Assembly (NCBI RefSeq): GCF_900110245.1
Contig: NZ_FOCZ01000002.1
Coordinates: 682,001-746,000, forward strand
Direction: 5' to 3'
DNA from: Niastella yeongjuensis
Lineage (GTDB): Bacteria > Bacteroidota > Bacteroidia > Chitinophagales > Chitinophagaceae
DNA: 64,000 nt
Positions 1-9,476 of the stretch are shown here, in pieces. A program made the translations under genes and the position numbers. The notes under the pieces are model-generated. The model was not told where the DNA came from. It saw nothing but the letters and a program-made list of their open reading frames with translations, and did not search any database. Within the stretch, counting starts at the first letter, position 1. Each line of letters begins with the position of its first letter.

Positions 1-522
1 TTCCGCCCCGGTTTGGTGGGTGGTCACTGTATAGGCGTTGACCCTTATTACCTGGCACAAAAAGCTATGGAAGTGGGTTACCATCCTGAGATCATTCTGG
101 CCGGACGCCGGTTGAACGATGGCATGGGTGCGTATGTAGCCGGTGAAGTGATAAAACTGATGGTGAAGAAAAGTGTTCCGGTTTACGGCAGCAAAGCCCT
201 GGTATTAGGGATCACCTTTAAAGAAAACTGCCCCGACGTTCGCAATACCAAGGTGATCGATATCATCCGCCACCTGCAAAGCTACCACGTAGATGTGGAT
301 GTATATGATCCATGGGCCAATCCCGATGAAGTAATGCATGAGTATGGCGTAAAGACCGTACAGGAATTACCGGCCACCCAGTCGCAATACAACGCGGTGA
401 TACTGGCGGTAGCGCATAAACAGTTTGGTTATGAAACCATCAAGAAGTTATGCAGCGACCAGTGTGTGCTGTTTGATGTGAAAGCCCATTTAGGAAAAGA
501 TTTAGTTGATGCACGCTTATAA
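1..522 (+). CDS. UDP-N-acetylhexosamine 6-dehydrogenase, C-terminal part (5' truncated by window)
   Basis: The reading frame is open from base 1, so the gene begins upstream and only about 173 C-terminal residues are present. The visible part carries GGHCIGVDPYYL, the catalytic-cysteine motif of UDP-glucose/GDP-mannose dehydrogenases, then the C-terminal NAD/UDP-binding domain (GITFKENCPDVRNTK). The wording of these motifs is closest to the WbpO/TviB/VipA branch, which oxidises UDP-GlcNAc or UDP-GalNAc to the uronic acid in the cytoplasm. The next gene, 9 bp downstream, is a matching C4-epimerase, so the pair probably makes UDP-GalNAcA for the polysaccharide assembled by this locus. Family assignment is firm; the exact substrate is inferred from the neighbour. 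Confidence 0.92.
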   Translation, partial: FRPGLVGGHCIGVDPYYLAQKAMEVGYHPEIILAGRRLNDGMGAYVAGEVIKLMVKKSVPVYGSKALVLGITFKENCPDVRNTKVIDIIRHLQSYHVDVDVYDPWANPDEVMHEYGVKTVQELPATQSQYNAVILAVAHKQFGYETIKKLCSDQCVLFDVKAHLGKDLVDARL

Positions 523-531
523 CTATTAATT

Positions 532-1530
532 ATGTACAATCAGAAATACCATACAGCGGATATTAGCAAGGCTACCTTCCTGGTAACCGGAGGTGCTGGT
601 TTTATAGGTTCAAACATTGTTGAATATTTATTAACGCATGGCGTTGGTAAAGTGCGGGTGCTCGACAACTTTAGTACGGGTTCCATGGAGAATATTGAAC
701 CTTATTTAGCCCGTCCGGAGTTTAGTTTGATAGAAGGTGATATCCGGGACCTGGATACCTGCCGCCGCGCAGTAGACGGGGTTGATTATGTGTTGCACCA
801 GGCCGCATTGGGTTCTGTGCCGCGCTCCATCAATGATCCCATTACCAGTAATGAAGTGAACGTGAGCGGTTTTTTGAATATGCTGGTAGCGGCCAGGGAT
901 GCGGGTGTTAAAAGAATGGTGTATGCCGCGAGCTCAAGCACTTATGGCGATCACCCGGGTTTGCCCAAGGTAGAAGATAAAATAGGTAATCCGCTGTCGC
1001 CATACGCTGTTACCAAATATGTAAATGAACTGTATGCATCGGTATTCAGCCGTACGTACGATTTTCATACCATCGGGTTGCGTTACTTCAACGTTTTCGG
1101 GCCCCGTCAGAATCCTCGTGGGCCATACGCAGCCGTTATTCCTTTGTTCATTCAAAGTGCGTTGAACCACGAGGCGCCCTTCATCAATGGAGATGGCGAG
1201 ACCAGCCGCGATTTTACATTCGTTGAAAATGCGGTGCAGGCAAATATCAAAGCTGCGTTAGCGCCAGTGAACACGCATGAAGTAGTGAACATAGCCGTAG
1301 GTGATAAAACCACGCTGAACGAATTGTGGAAACACATAACAGATTTTATCGGCATCGATCTGGCGCCCCGTTACCGGGAAGAGCGCAAAGGAGATGTGCG
1401 TCACAGCTTGGCCAATGTGAGCAAGGCTGAACAACTGATCGGTTACAAGCCTGTAGTAACCATTCAAACAGGATTACAAACCACCGTAGAGTGGTATAAG
1501 CAGTCGTCTTACCTGAAAGTAACTTCATAA
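532..1530 (+). CDS. UDP-N-acetylglucosamine 4-epimerase-like SDR (WbpP/TviC/VipB family)
   Basis: Extended short-chain dehydrogenase/reductase of 332 residues, the usual length. Residues about 17-25 hold the NAD-binding GGAGFIG motif, the catalytic Ser/Thr lies in SSSTYG, and the Tyr/Lys pair is in [17 protein letters not shown] and the substrate-binding [13 protein letters not shown] are typical of UDP-GlcNAc/UDP-GlcNAcA 4-epimerases. It follows the dehydrogenase by 9 bp and precedes the Wza-like gene, so it is part of the nucleotide-sugar supply of this locus. Whether it acts on UDP-GlcNAc or on the uronic acid cannot be told from sequence alone. Confidence 0.92.
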   Translation: MYNQKYHTADISKATFLVTGGAGFIGSNIVEYLLTHGVGKVRVLDNFSTGSMENIEPYLARPEFSLIEGDIRDLDTCRRAVDGVDYVLHQAALGSVPRSINDPITSNEVNVSGFLNMLVAARDAGVKRMVYAASSSTYGDHPGLPKVEDKIGNPLSPYAVTKYVNELYASVFSRTYDFHTIGLRYFNVFGPRQNPRGPYAAVIPLFIQSALNHEAPFINGDGETSRDFTFVENAVQANIKAALAPVNTHEVVNIAVGDKTTLNELWKHITDFIGIDLAPRYREERKGDVRHSLANVSKAEQLIGYKPVVTIQTGLQTTVEWYKQSSYLKVTS

Positions 1531-1573
1531 TCCGGCCTCCTGGTTAATGCGCCATTAATAAAATAACGTACAA

Positions 1574-2410
1574 ATGAATAGAAACCACTTGCATCCTGCA
1601 CTTGCGTGCAGCGTTGTAGCGTTTGTTATTATTATGCTTACCACTTCTTGCAGTACCGGCAAGAAGTTAAATTACTTCAATGATCTGCCTGATGCGGAAA
1701 CATATGAATTGAAAGCAATGCCTGTGCCAGAACGTATTATTGAACGGGGCGACCGCCTCGATATCAATTTTATTGTACGGGACCAGGAGAGCGCCGCGTA
1801 CTTCAATAAACACACTATGGCCGGAGCCGCCAACGTGGCCGCAGCTGCGGTTGGTGTAGGTGGTGCAGGTGGGGGCGGAGGCGCCACCGCCGGTGCCGAT
1901 TATGTGGTTAATGAAGAAGGCGAAGTAGAAATTCCGGTTGTTGGCCGCCTTAGGCTGTCAGGCTTAACTATCAGTCAGGCAAAACAAAAATTATACAGTG
2001 CAGTAAGCCCATACCTGAAAGAGCCTTTGGTAGAAGTGAGCTTCACTTCTTTTAAGGTAACTGTATTGGGTGAGGTAAAGACCCCGGGTTCTTTTGTGAT
2101 ACCGTCGCAACATGCGACGTTGTTCACAGCCCTGGCCGCCGCCGGTGATCTGCCGCACAGTGCCAAACGCTTCGATGTTCGCCTGTATCGTGACTACAAC
2201 GGAAAAAGAACGATCAGGAAATTCGATTTAAGAAAGGCCAGTGTGCTGGAAGATCCGGATATTTTTCTGATGCGGCCAAATGATGTGATCTATGTGCAGG
2301 CACGTTCAGGTTCTATCTTCAAAGAAGAATCTGGCCTGGTTGCCTCCCTGTTCACCATCGTTATTTCGGTAGTAACTCTCGGCTTTACCATTCACAATAC
2401 AACCAAATAA
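1574..2410 (+). CDS. polysaccharide export outer-membrane lipoprotein (Wza family)
   Basis: A 278-residue protein with a lipoprotein signal (LTTSC, lipid-attachment cysteine at residue 26). The Poly_export domain and a SLBB-type domain (VTVLGEVKTPGSFVIP) follow. Wza-type proteins form the outer-membrane channel for capsule or exopolysaccharide. A glycine/alanine-rich insert (GVGGAGGGGGATAGA, residues about 95-110) separates the two parts of the Poly_export domain. The C-terminus has a hydrophobic segment (LFTIVISVVTLGFTI), as in Bacteroidota homologues, which may be the membrane-spanning helix. It lies 11 bp ahead of the Wzc-like gene, the normal partner. Confidence 0.93.
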   Translation: MNRNHLHPALACSVVAFVIIMLTTSCSTGKKLNYFNDLPDAETYELKAMPVPERIIERGDRLDINFIVRDQESAAYFNKHTMAGAANVAAAAVGVGGAGGGGGATAGADYVVNEEGEVEIPVVGRLRLSGLTISQAKQKLYSAVSPYLKEPLVEVSFTSFKVTVLGEVKTPGSFVIPSQHATLFTALAAAGDLPHSAKRFDVRLYRDYNGKRTIRKFDLRKASVLEDPDIFLMRPNDVIYVQARSGSIFKEESGLVASLFTIVISVVTLGFTIHNTTK

Positions 2411-2421
2411 AACTTTCAGCT

Positions 2422-4782
2422 ATGGAGCAGAAGTATCACGACGAGCCAGAAGAAGCTAAAGGTGGTTTTGATGCAAAACGACTTTTCGGTAAACTGGCAA
2501 AAAGCTATTACTGGCTTATTTTATCTGCCGGCGTTTGTTTAGCTGCCGCCTTCGTGTATATACGGTATACAACCCCGTTGTACCAGGTGTCTACCTTTAT
2601 TGAGGTGCAGTCGCCGAGCGAAGTGAAATCAAATATATTGGGTGGATCGGCTTTTGGCTCAGGCCAGGCTGCCGCTGCCCAGGCAGCCCCCGATTTAAAT
2701 AGTGAAATATTTAAACTGGAAGCTGCTGCATTGATCGAAAAGGTAGTTGACTCGCTGCACCTCGATGTGGAGGTAATGACAAAAGGCCGCGTGCTCGATA
2801 AACAATTGCACCTCGATTCATTGCCCTTTACCATTAAGTTAAAACGCTGGGATATCGACGAAGCTACACCCGTTTATAAATTACTGGTGAGCGAAGACAG
2901 CTATAAACTGCAATTGGAAAAGGAAGTGGTAAAAGGCTATTACAATGTGCCCCTGGTATTTAAACACGATACCATCACTATTGAGCCCAAACCTTTCGTT
3001 GCCGTCAGTAAAGGTATTTACCTGCTTCGCTTTCCCGGCCGGGACGGCGCTGTAGGGAAATATGCCTCCCGGGTTTCAGCTACGGCTGTGCCCAAGGGTG
3101 GTATGGCCATGTTGCAGATAACCGTAAAAGATGAAATTCCCGAACGGGCCAAACAGATAGTAGAAGTGCTGCTGCATAATTATGATGAAGCCAACTTCGA
3201 ATTCAAAAGCAAAGCCCTGCGTACGGAGATCGAGTTTCTCGAAAACCGCCTGGGCACCGTGTCGTCAGAACTGGCGCAACAAGCCAATAAAGTAAAAGAC
3301 TTCAAGGCTACCAATAAGGTGAACGATGTGCCTACATCGGCCAACCAGTTGCTGGGTAACCTGGTAACCCTCGATAGCAGAAAGGGGGAGAACCAGTTAA
3401 GGGAAAACCTGTTGACCCAGGTAGAGAACAGCATTCTTTCAAGCGGTCAGGAGCAGATCATCCCCAACGTTACCGCGTTGGCCGATCCCAGCCTGAGCGC
3501 TTTTGTAGATGCATATAATAAACTGGTGGTTAGAAAAAAGGAGATCCTCGACCGCGGGACACCTCAGGATATCCGCCTGCCTGATATCAATTCAGGACTG
3601 GCCAATGCAAGGAACAGCATTTTAACAAGCCTTAGCAGCATTCGCCAGCAGATCAGAACAAGCAATGCTTTTATTGCTTCCCAGGAGCAAAATGCTACCG
3701 GCCGCTTTCAGGGGATGACGGAAAAAGAAAAAGACCTGAACCAGACGAACCGGGTATTAGGTGTAAAAGATCAGTTGTATACCTTCCTGCAACAGAAGAT
3801 AGAAGACAAGAAAATGGAATATGCTTCTGCAGGGATTGCCGGTACCCGTATTGTTGACTGGAACGTTAGCAGAAGCGTGAACCCCAAACCCTATATGGTG
3901 TATGCCATGGGTTTTATACTGGGTCTTTTGCTGCCGGTATTGATCATAGTAGTTCAGTTTATGCTGAATAATAAGATCGAGACCCGCGAAGACGTACACG
4001 GCATTACTTCGCTGCCTATTGCGGGTGAGATCATTCTCGATGACAGCAAGGCCGACCTGGTAATTGCAGAAGAAACCGTGTCGCCCATTGCCGAACAATT
4101 CAGGACCCTGCGTACGAATATCTCTTACATGGGGTATGGTCCTGATCAGAAAGTATTGATGGTTACTTCCAGTGTGAGTGGTGAAGGAAAAAGCTTTGTA
4201 AGCCTGAACCTGGCGAGCTCACTGGCCATCAGCAGTAAGAAAGTGGCGCTGCTGGAATTTGACCTTCGCAACCCAAGCCTGTCAGAACGGTTAGGGTTTA
4301 AAAAATCGATAGGCATCACCAATTATTTACGCGGTGAAGTACAGATAGACGATGTATTGCAATCAGTGCCTGAACTCGAAAATCTGACCTTCCTCAGCGC
4401 CGGTACTCCTTTGCCGCTGAACCCCGGCGAGATCATTCTGAACCCACGCATGAAATCGTTGTTCGATTACCTGAAGGCGCATTACGATTACATTGTAATG
4501 GATACGCCGCCGGTTGAAGCGGTTTCCGATGCATTGTCCCTGGGTAAACTGGCCGATTTGACCTTCTTTGTATTACGACATAAGTATACCGTGCGGCCAT
4601 CGTTGAAATTGATCAACGAGTTGCACCAGGACCAAAAACTGCCGCATATTTCTTTGATCATAAACGGCATTAAATCTGGTTACGGCTTCCAGCATGTGTA
4701 TGGTTATGGCTACGAGTACGGACAAATGGGGAAATCGAAAAAGAAGAAGAAAAGTTCAGACAGAAAATTGAAGATAGCGTAA
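2422..4782 (+). CDS. polysaccharide copolymerase with BY-kinase domain (Wzc family)
   Basis: A 786-residue inner-membrane protein. An N-terminal membrane helix (about 30-50) starts the Wzz domain, a long periplasmic coiled-coil region follows, and a second helix lies near residues 495-515 (YMVYAMGFILGLLLPVLIIVVQFM). A cytoplasmic bacterial tyrosine kinase domain follows. Walker A is SGEGKS near residue 590, Walker A' is LLEFDLRNPS, and Walker B is YIVMDTPP. The tail holds five tyrosines (GYGFQHVYGYGYEYG) before a lysine run, the expected autophosphorylation cluster. Wzc proteins control polymer length and connect the polymerase to the Wza channel. Kinase and Wzz parts are joined, as in Wzc/Ptk. 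Confidence 0.95.
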   Translation: MEQKYHDEPEEAKGGFDAKRLFGKLAKSYYWLILSAGVCLAAAFVYIRYTTPLYQVSTFIEVQSPSEVKSNILGGSAFGSGQAAAAQAAPDLNSEIFKLEAAALIEKVVDSLHLDVEVMTKGRVLDKQLHLDSLPFTIKLKRWDIDEATPVYKLLVSEDSYKLQLEKEVVKGYYNVPLVFKHDTITIEPKPFVAVSKGIYLLRFPGRDGAVGKYASRVSATAVPKGGMAMLQITVKDEIPERAKQIVEVLLHNYDEANFEFKSKALRTEIEFLENRLGTVSSELAQQANKVKDFKATNKVNDVPTSANQLLGNLVTLDSRKGENQLRENLLTQVENSILSSGQEQIIPNVTALADPSLSAFVDAYNKLVVRKKEILDRGTPQDIRLPDINSGLANARNSILTSLSSIRQQIRTSNAFIASQEQNATGRFQGMTEKEKDLNQTNRVLGVKDQLYTFLQQKIEDKKMEYASAGIAGTRIVDWNVSRSVNPKPYMVYAMGFILGLLLPVLIIVVQFMLNNKIETREDVHGITSLPIAGEIILDDSKADLVIAEETVSPIAEQFRTLRTNISYMGYGPDQKVLMVTSSVSGEGKSFVSLNLASSLAISSKKVALLEFDLRNPSLSERLGFKKSIGITNYLRGEVQIDDVLQSVPELENLTFLSAGTPLPLNPGEIILNPRMKSLFDYLKAHYDYIVMDTPPVEAVSDALSLGKLADLTFFVLRHKYTVRPSLKLINELHQDQKLPHISLIINGIKSGYGFQHVYGYGYEYGQMGKSKKKKKSSDRKLKIA

Positions 4783-4799
4783 AGCAAAATAAACGACCG

Positions 4800-6605
4800 A
4801 TGAAATTCTCGCTCAAAAATAATTTCTATACTTATTTCAAATACTACTACGGCATCATTGGGCACAAGTTGCTGTTCTTTCTGGGGCTGAGCATTTTGAT
4901 CAGCTTCCTGGATGGTATGGGCCTGGCTATGTTCATTCCCCTGTTAAAAGCAGTGGGCGAAGGACAAACCGCTCAGACAACTGCCGACCATTCAGAGTCG
5001 ATGGGACAGTTACAGCACATGATCAATCTCATTCGCAAGATGGGATTTGAATTAACCGTGACTACTGTTCTGATGGCGCTGGTTACCCTGTTTGTATTTA
5101 AGGGCATTATGAAATACTTCCAGATGAAGTTTTATGCCGGCTTACGCGAAAAGTTCATTAAGAAAGTTCGCTACAAGCTGGTAAATAACCTGGAAGGGTT
5201 ATCGTACAGCGCCTTTTTGAAAATAGATTCGGGAAAGATCCAGAACACGCTCACCACCGAGGTACAGCGTTTGTTTCAGTCGTTCAGTTTTTATTTTACT
5301 GCGGCCCAGGCATCGGTGATGTTGCTGACCTATATGTTCCTGGCATTCCTGGCCAACTATCAGTTTGCGGTGTTGGTTTGCGTTGGCGCGGTATTGTCCA
5401 ACCTGATCTACAACAATATTTATAAAACTACCAAGCGGGCCTCTAACGAGTTGTCGAAGAAAGGAAGCGATTTCAACAGCTTTCTTATACAAACCACCCA
5501 TTATTTCAAATACCTGAAATCGACCAACACCTTTAACCAGTATTCAAAGAAGTTAAAGAATGTGATCAATCAGGCGGAAGGGTTGAACCGGAAGATCGGT
5601 CATATGACGGCCATTGCTACCAGCATTAAAGAGCCCATCATCGTTATAATAGTTATGATGGTGATCTTTGCGCAATTGAACTGGATGGGCGCCAGCCTGG
5701 GAAGCATTATCCTGAGCTTGTTGCTGTTTTACCGCGCGCTCAGCTTCCTGGTAATGACGCAGAACTACTGGCAGGGCTTTATCGAGAACAGCGGTGGTAT
5801 CAACGCCGTTACTTCTTTAACGAATGAAATGGCAGGGTTGCAGGAAGTACATGGTCCGGTTTCATTCCAGACCATTCAGGACAAGATCGAGTTGAAGGAT
5901 GTGTCGTTGTCGTACGACAGCCTTCGGGTGCTGGATGGCATTAATATGGAAGTAAAGAAAAAATCGACCATTGCCCTGGTAGGTGAAAGCGGTGCGGGTA
6001 AAACAACCCTGGCCAATATGATTGCCGGATTAATACGGCCCGATACCGGAGAGTTGTACATCGATGCACTGCCTATGTCGCAATACAACCTCAACACGTA
6101 TCGCGATAAAGTGGGTTATATTTCACAGGAGCCTGTAGTATTTAACGATACCATTTTCAATAACATCACCTTCTGGGCCGAGCCTACACCTGAAAATCAA
6201 AAACGCTTTAAAGAAGTGTTGCGGATGGCTTCCCTCGGCGGTTTTGTAGACGCGTTGCCGGAGAAAGAACAAACCCGGCTGGGTGATAACGGGATCCTGA
6301 TCTCTGGTGGCCAGCGTCAGCGCATTTCCATTGCCCGCGAGTTGTACAAAGACACCGAGGTGCTGATCTTTGACGAGGCTACGTCTGCGCTTGACTCGGA
6401 AACAGAAAAGATCATTCAGGAGAATATTGAACAGTTACGGGGTACGTATACCATTGTATTGATCGCACATCGTTTATCTACCATAAAAGAAGCAGATACC
6501 ATTTATTTACTCGAAAAAGGAACGGTAACTGCTTCCGGTTCATTCGAAGAAATGGTAAACAAATCATCCCGCTTTCAAAAAATGGTTTCACTACAGGGGA
6601 TATAG
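4800..6605 (+). CDS. ABC transporter half-molecule (permease + ATPase), PglK/MsbA-like
   Basis: A 601-residue fused ABC exporter. About six membrane helices fill residues 20-330. The nucleotide-binding domain has Walker A GESGAGKTT (about 395-403), signature SGGQRQR (about 502), Walker B VLIFDEATSALD (about 521) and the switch histidine in LIAHRLST. Such half-transporters flip lipids or lipid-linked oligosaccharides, as MsbA and PglK do. Its place right after the Wza/Wzc genes, and PglC/D/E/F-like genes further along, suggest it flips the undecaprenyl-linked repeat unit. No Wzx flippase is visible in the window. The substrate is an inference; lipid or peptide export cannot be excluded. Confidence 0.88.
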   Translation: MKFSLKNNFYTYFKYYYGIIGHKLLFFLGLSILISFLDGMGLAMFIPLLKAVGEGQTAQTTADHSESMGQLQHMINLIRKMGFELTVTTVLMALVTLFVFKGIMKYFQMKFYAGLREKFIKKVRYKLVNNLEGLSYSAFLKIDSGKIQNTLTTEVQRLFQSFSFYFTAAQASVMLLTYMFLAFLANYQFAVLVCVGAVLSNLIYNNIYKTTKRASNELSKKGSDFNSFLIQTTHYFKYLKSTNTFNQYSKKLKNVINQAEGLNRKIGHMTAIATSIKEPIIVIIVMMVIFAQLNWMGASLGSIILSLLLFYRALSFLVMTQNYWQGFIENSGGINAVTSLTNEMAGLQEVHGPVSFQTIQDKIELKDVSLSYDSLRVLDGINMEVKKKSTIALVGESGAGKTTLANMIAGLIRPDTGELYIDALPMSQYNLNTYRDKVGYISQEPVVFNDTIFNNITFWAEPTPENQKRFKEVLRMASLGGFVDALPEKEQTRLGDNGILISGGQRQRISIARELYKDTEVLIFDEATSALDSETEKIIQENIEQLRGTYTIVLIAHRLSTIKEADTIYLLEKGTVTASGSFEEMVNKSSRFQKMVSLQGI

Positions 6606-6730
6606 TTGTTGCTTAGTTGATCGCTCTTTAAAAATAAAGTCAGACGGGCATGTCACGGTGCCTATACATCACGTTAACCTGGATTTTTCTGACACCTGTT
6701 CGAGCCATCAATAAAGTAATCAGAACCCCC

Positions 6731-7810
6731 ATGATACCAGTCACCAAACCATTTATGCCCCGGCTCGAAGAATATGAGAGCTACATCAGGGGCATCTGGC
6801 AACGCCAGTGGCTCACAAACAACGGTCCGCTTGTCAATGAATTAGAGCTGCAGTTAAAGCAATACCTGAATGTGCCGCACATGTTGTATGTGAACAACGG
6901 CTCGTCTGCATTGCAAATAGCTATTAAAGCGCTCGGGTTAAAAGGAGAGATCATTACAACGCCATTTTCATTCATTGCCACCACCAGTAGTATTTTGTGG
7001 GAAGGATGGAAACCGGTTTTTGTAGACATCGACCCGCACACCCTTAACATTGACCCGGCATTAATTGAAGCAGCCATTACGCCACAAACTTCCGCCATTC
7101 TTGCTACGCATGTGTTTGGCAACCCATGCGATATCGATGCCATCCAGGAAATAGCAACCAGGCACAACCTGAAAGTTATTTACGATGCTGCGCATTGCTT
7201 TGGCACGAAATACAAAGGAAGATCTGTTTTTCAGTATGGCGATATCAGCATTACCAGTTTTCATGCCACCAAATTATACCATACCATAGAAGGTGGCGCT
7301 GTTTTTACCCAGGATGCCGATCTGCTAAAGGAAATGGCGTACATGCGCAATTTTGGCTTTAACGGTCCTGAAGATTTTGCCTGCGTAGGCATTAATGGTA
7401 AGAACTCGGAATTTCATGCGGCCATGGGTCTGGCAAATTTGAAGTACGTAGATGACCTGCTGCGGAAAAGAAAAGCGCAGTATTTGCATTATACCGAATT
7501 GCTGAAAGGGCTCGATATGCAAATGCAGGCCATCGACAAAAATGCCTGTCATAATTATGCGTATTTCCCTATCATTCTGCCATCGGAAACGGTGCTGAAG
7601 AAAATGGAGGCGCATTTGATTGGCCATGGCATTTATCCGCGCCGCTACTTCTATCCTTCATTGCATACGCTGCGGTTCGTTGAAAAATATGAATGCGCCA
7701 ATAGTTTGTGCATAGCGCAGCGTATTATGTGTTTACCCATGCATCACGAGCTTACAGAAGAAGAGATGCATATGATCGTTCGAGTATTATTAAGAACACA
7801 GAATCATTAG
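6731..7810 (+). CDS. DegT/DnrJ/EryC1/StrS-type sugar aminotransferase
   Basis: PLP-dependent sugar aminotransferase of about 360 residues. The start is placed at the ATG at 6731 (MIPVTKPFMP), because family proteins begin with this stretch; the frame stays open upstream to 6650 but that part does not look like the family. Visible motifs are NNGSSALQIAIKALG (cofactor phosphate binding), DAAHCFG, and SITSFHATKLYHTIEGG with the PLP lysine near residue 181. These enzymes aminate a nucleotide keto-sugar in the cytoplasm. The next gene starts 2 bp downstream, so the two are probably translated together. Substrate unknown; TDP-Fuc3N/Qui3N or UDP-4-amino sugars are possible. Confidence 0.88.
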   Translation: MIPVTKPFMPRLEEYESYIRGIWQRQWLTNNGPLVNELELQLKQYLNVPHMLYVNNGSSALQIAIKALGLKGEIITTPFSFIATTSSILWEGWKPVFVDIDPHTLNIDPALIEAAITPQTSAILATHVFGNPCDIDAIQEIATRHNLKVIYDAAHCFGTKYKGRSVFQYGDISITSFHATKLYHTIEGGAVFTQDADLLKEMAYMRNFGFNGPEDFACVGINGKNSEFHAAMGLANLKYVDDLLRKRKAQYLHYTELLKGLDMQMQAIDKNACHNYAYFPIILPSETVLKKMEAHLIGHGIYPRRYFYPSLHTLRFVEKYECANSLCIAQRIMCLPMHHELTEEEMHMIVRVLLRTQNH

Positions 7811-7812
7811 CA

Positions 7813-8520
7813 ATGAAGGCAGCTATTATGCAACCGTACTTTTATCCGTACATCGGCTATTTTCAATTGATCCACGCTGCCGACCGGTTCATTTTATTCG
7901 ATGATGTACAGTACATCCGCCATGGATGGATCAACCGGAACCGGATCTTAAAACCCGGGGAAGGTTTTCAATACATCATTATGCCGCTGGCAGCGCATTC
8001 CAGGGAATCACTGATCAGGGAAATACAACCGGCCGATGCGGATAACCATAAAGACAAAATACTCCGGCAAATTGAACATTATAAAAAAACGGCCCCCTGT
8101 TACAAGGCGGTCCGCGCCCTGATCGGGGATTGTTTTTCGACACATCAGGATACCATCACCGGTATGAATGGCCATTGCCTGAAAACCACCTGTGACTATA
8201 TAGGGCTGGAATTGGAAATAGAAGTGTCGTCGCAAATGAAATTTGATTATTCGCAGGTAAGGGATGCAGGGGAGTGGGCGTTGAGAATGTGTGAGCAATT
8301 GCGGGCAACAACGTACATTAACCCACCGGGTGGCAGGGAACTGTTTGATGCCGGTAAGTTTGAAGCCAGCAACATTCAGTTACAATTTCTGCAACCGGGG
8401 TTAAAAGCGTATAACCAGCGCAGACCACATTTTGAATCCGCCCTGTCGATCATAGATGTGATGATGTTCAACGAACCGGCAGCAATTAAAGACCTGTTAA
8501 ACGATTATCAGCTTGTATGA
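7813..8520 (+). CDS. WbqC-like family protein
   Basis: A 236-residue protein with the family's opening MKAAIMQPYFYPYIGYFQLI and FDDVQYIRHGWINRNRI. The start at 7813 is chosen because the family begins there; the frame is open further upstream but overlaps the aminotransferase. WbqC-like proteins occur in O-antigen and capsule loci next to DegT aminotransferases. They are thought to modify amino sugars or their acyl groups, but no reaction is established in what I can see. Its stop overlaps the next start (ATGA). Family assignment is sure, role is inferred from context. Confidence 0.88.
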   Translation: MKAAIMQPYFYPYIGYFQLIHAADRFILFDDVQYIRHGWINRNRILKPGEGFQYIIMPLAAHSRESLIREIQPADADNHKDKILRQIEHYKKTAPCYKAVRALIGDCFSTHQDTITGMNGHCLKTTCDYIGLELEIEVSSQMKFDYSQVRDAGEWALRMCEQLRATTYINPPGGRELFDAGKFEASNIQLQFLQPGLKAYNQRRPHFESALSIIDVMMFNEPAAIKDLLNDYQLV

Positions 8521-9476
8521 AACCAGTGGGAGGATATTTTGGCCTGGAGTTAAATAAAGGCGGGTATTCGTACCACGAGGTACCTTATACTTTCAAAAGC
8601 GGCCGATCGGCTTTGCACTTCATATTAAAAGAATGTAAACCAACGCTGGTTTACATTCCTTATTACACGTGTAAAGTGGTTTTGCAATCGTTTGAGTCCG
8701 CGGGTATAGTATATAAATATTATGCCATCGATGATAAGCTGGAACCGGTTGCGCTACCTGAACTGGGAAAACACGAGTTTTTTTTATACACCAATTACTT
8801 TGGGTTAAAGAATACGGCGGTAAACAAACTTTCGACCAGGTATGGCAGTCAGCTGATCGTAGACTGCACCCAGGCATTTTTTACAAAAGGAAATGGCCGT
8901 TCGTGGTACTTTAATTCATGCAGAAAGTTTTTTGGGGTGCCGGACGGCGCGTATTTATACCCGCCCGATGCTATTCCGGTTCAACCAGTAGCAGGCAACA
9001 ACGAAGCGTATGTAGTTGATCACCTGATAAAGCGGTTCAATGGGCAGGTGCAGGAAGGATATGCTGCTTTTCAGGAGAACGAAACACTATGCGGCCCTGA
9101 AATAACCGGCATGTCTGCCATTAGTCAATACCTGTTATCTCATATAAACTACCAGGAAGTGATGGCTGCCCGCAGGGCCAACTTCAACAGTTTACACTAC
9201 ATTTTCAAAAACCTAAACCAGTTTGCCATTATTACCGATCCCGAGAGCGTGCCCATGGTTTATCCGTTAATTACCCCCTATAAAACAGACCGGGAAAAAT
9301 TGTACAGCAATGGAATTTATGTGCCCACCTTTTGGGCCGAAGTAAAGGAAGGAAGTAAATATGGGTTTGAAACGGAACAAAAGCTGGCAGAAAGCTTGTT
9401 GCCCCTGCCAGTTGACCACCGCTACCAGGAAACGGACATGCAAAGCATGGCAGCTGTTATTCAACTTGCCAAATGA
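8517..9476 (+). CDS. DegT-fold PLP-type protein, divergent
   Basis: A 319-residue protein that follows the fold pattern of PLP sugar aminotransferases but is divergent and shorter. SGRSALHFIL matches the cofactor-phosphate loop, IPYYTCKVVL the following strand, LIVDCTQAFF the cofactor-ring aspartate, and NSCRKFFGVPDGAYL the lysine region with a lysine near residue 136. It overlaps both neighbours by four bases (ATGA at each end), so translation is probably coupled from WbqC to the GNAT-GT2 fusion. It could be an active aminotransferase on an unusual substrate or a non-catalytic partner of the canonical enzyme at 6731. Confidence 0.65.
   Translation: MKPVGGYFGLELNKGGYSYHEVPYTFKSGRSALHFILKECKPTLVYIPYYTCKVVLQSFESAGIVYKYYAIDDKLEPVALPELGKHEFFLYTNYFGLKNTAVNKLSTRYGSQLIVDCTQAFFTKGNGRSWYFNSCRKFFGVPDGAYLYPPDAIPVQPVAGNNEAYVVDHLIKRFNGQVQEGYAAFQENETLCGPEITGMSAISQYLLSHINYQEVMAARRANFNSLHYIFKNLNQFAIITDPESVPMVYPLITPYKTDREKLYSNGIYVPTFWAEVKEGSKYGFETEQKLAESLLPLPVDHRYQETDMQSMAAVIQLAK

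Noticed and set aside
8517-9476. Treating the divergent PLP-fold gene as a pseudogene
   Set aside because: The frame is intact, overlaps both neighbours by ATGA and keeps the lysine region.
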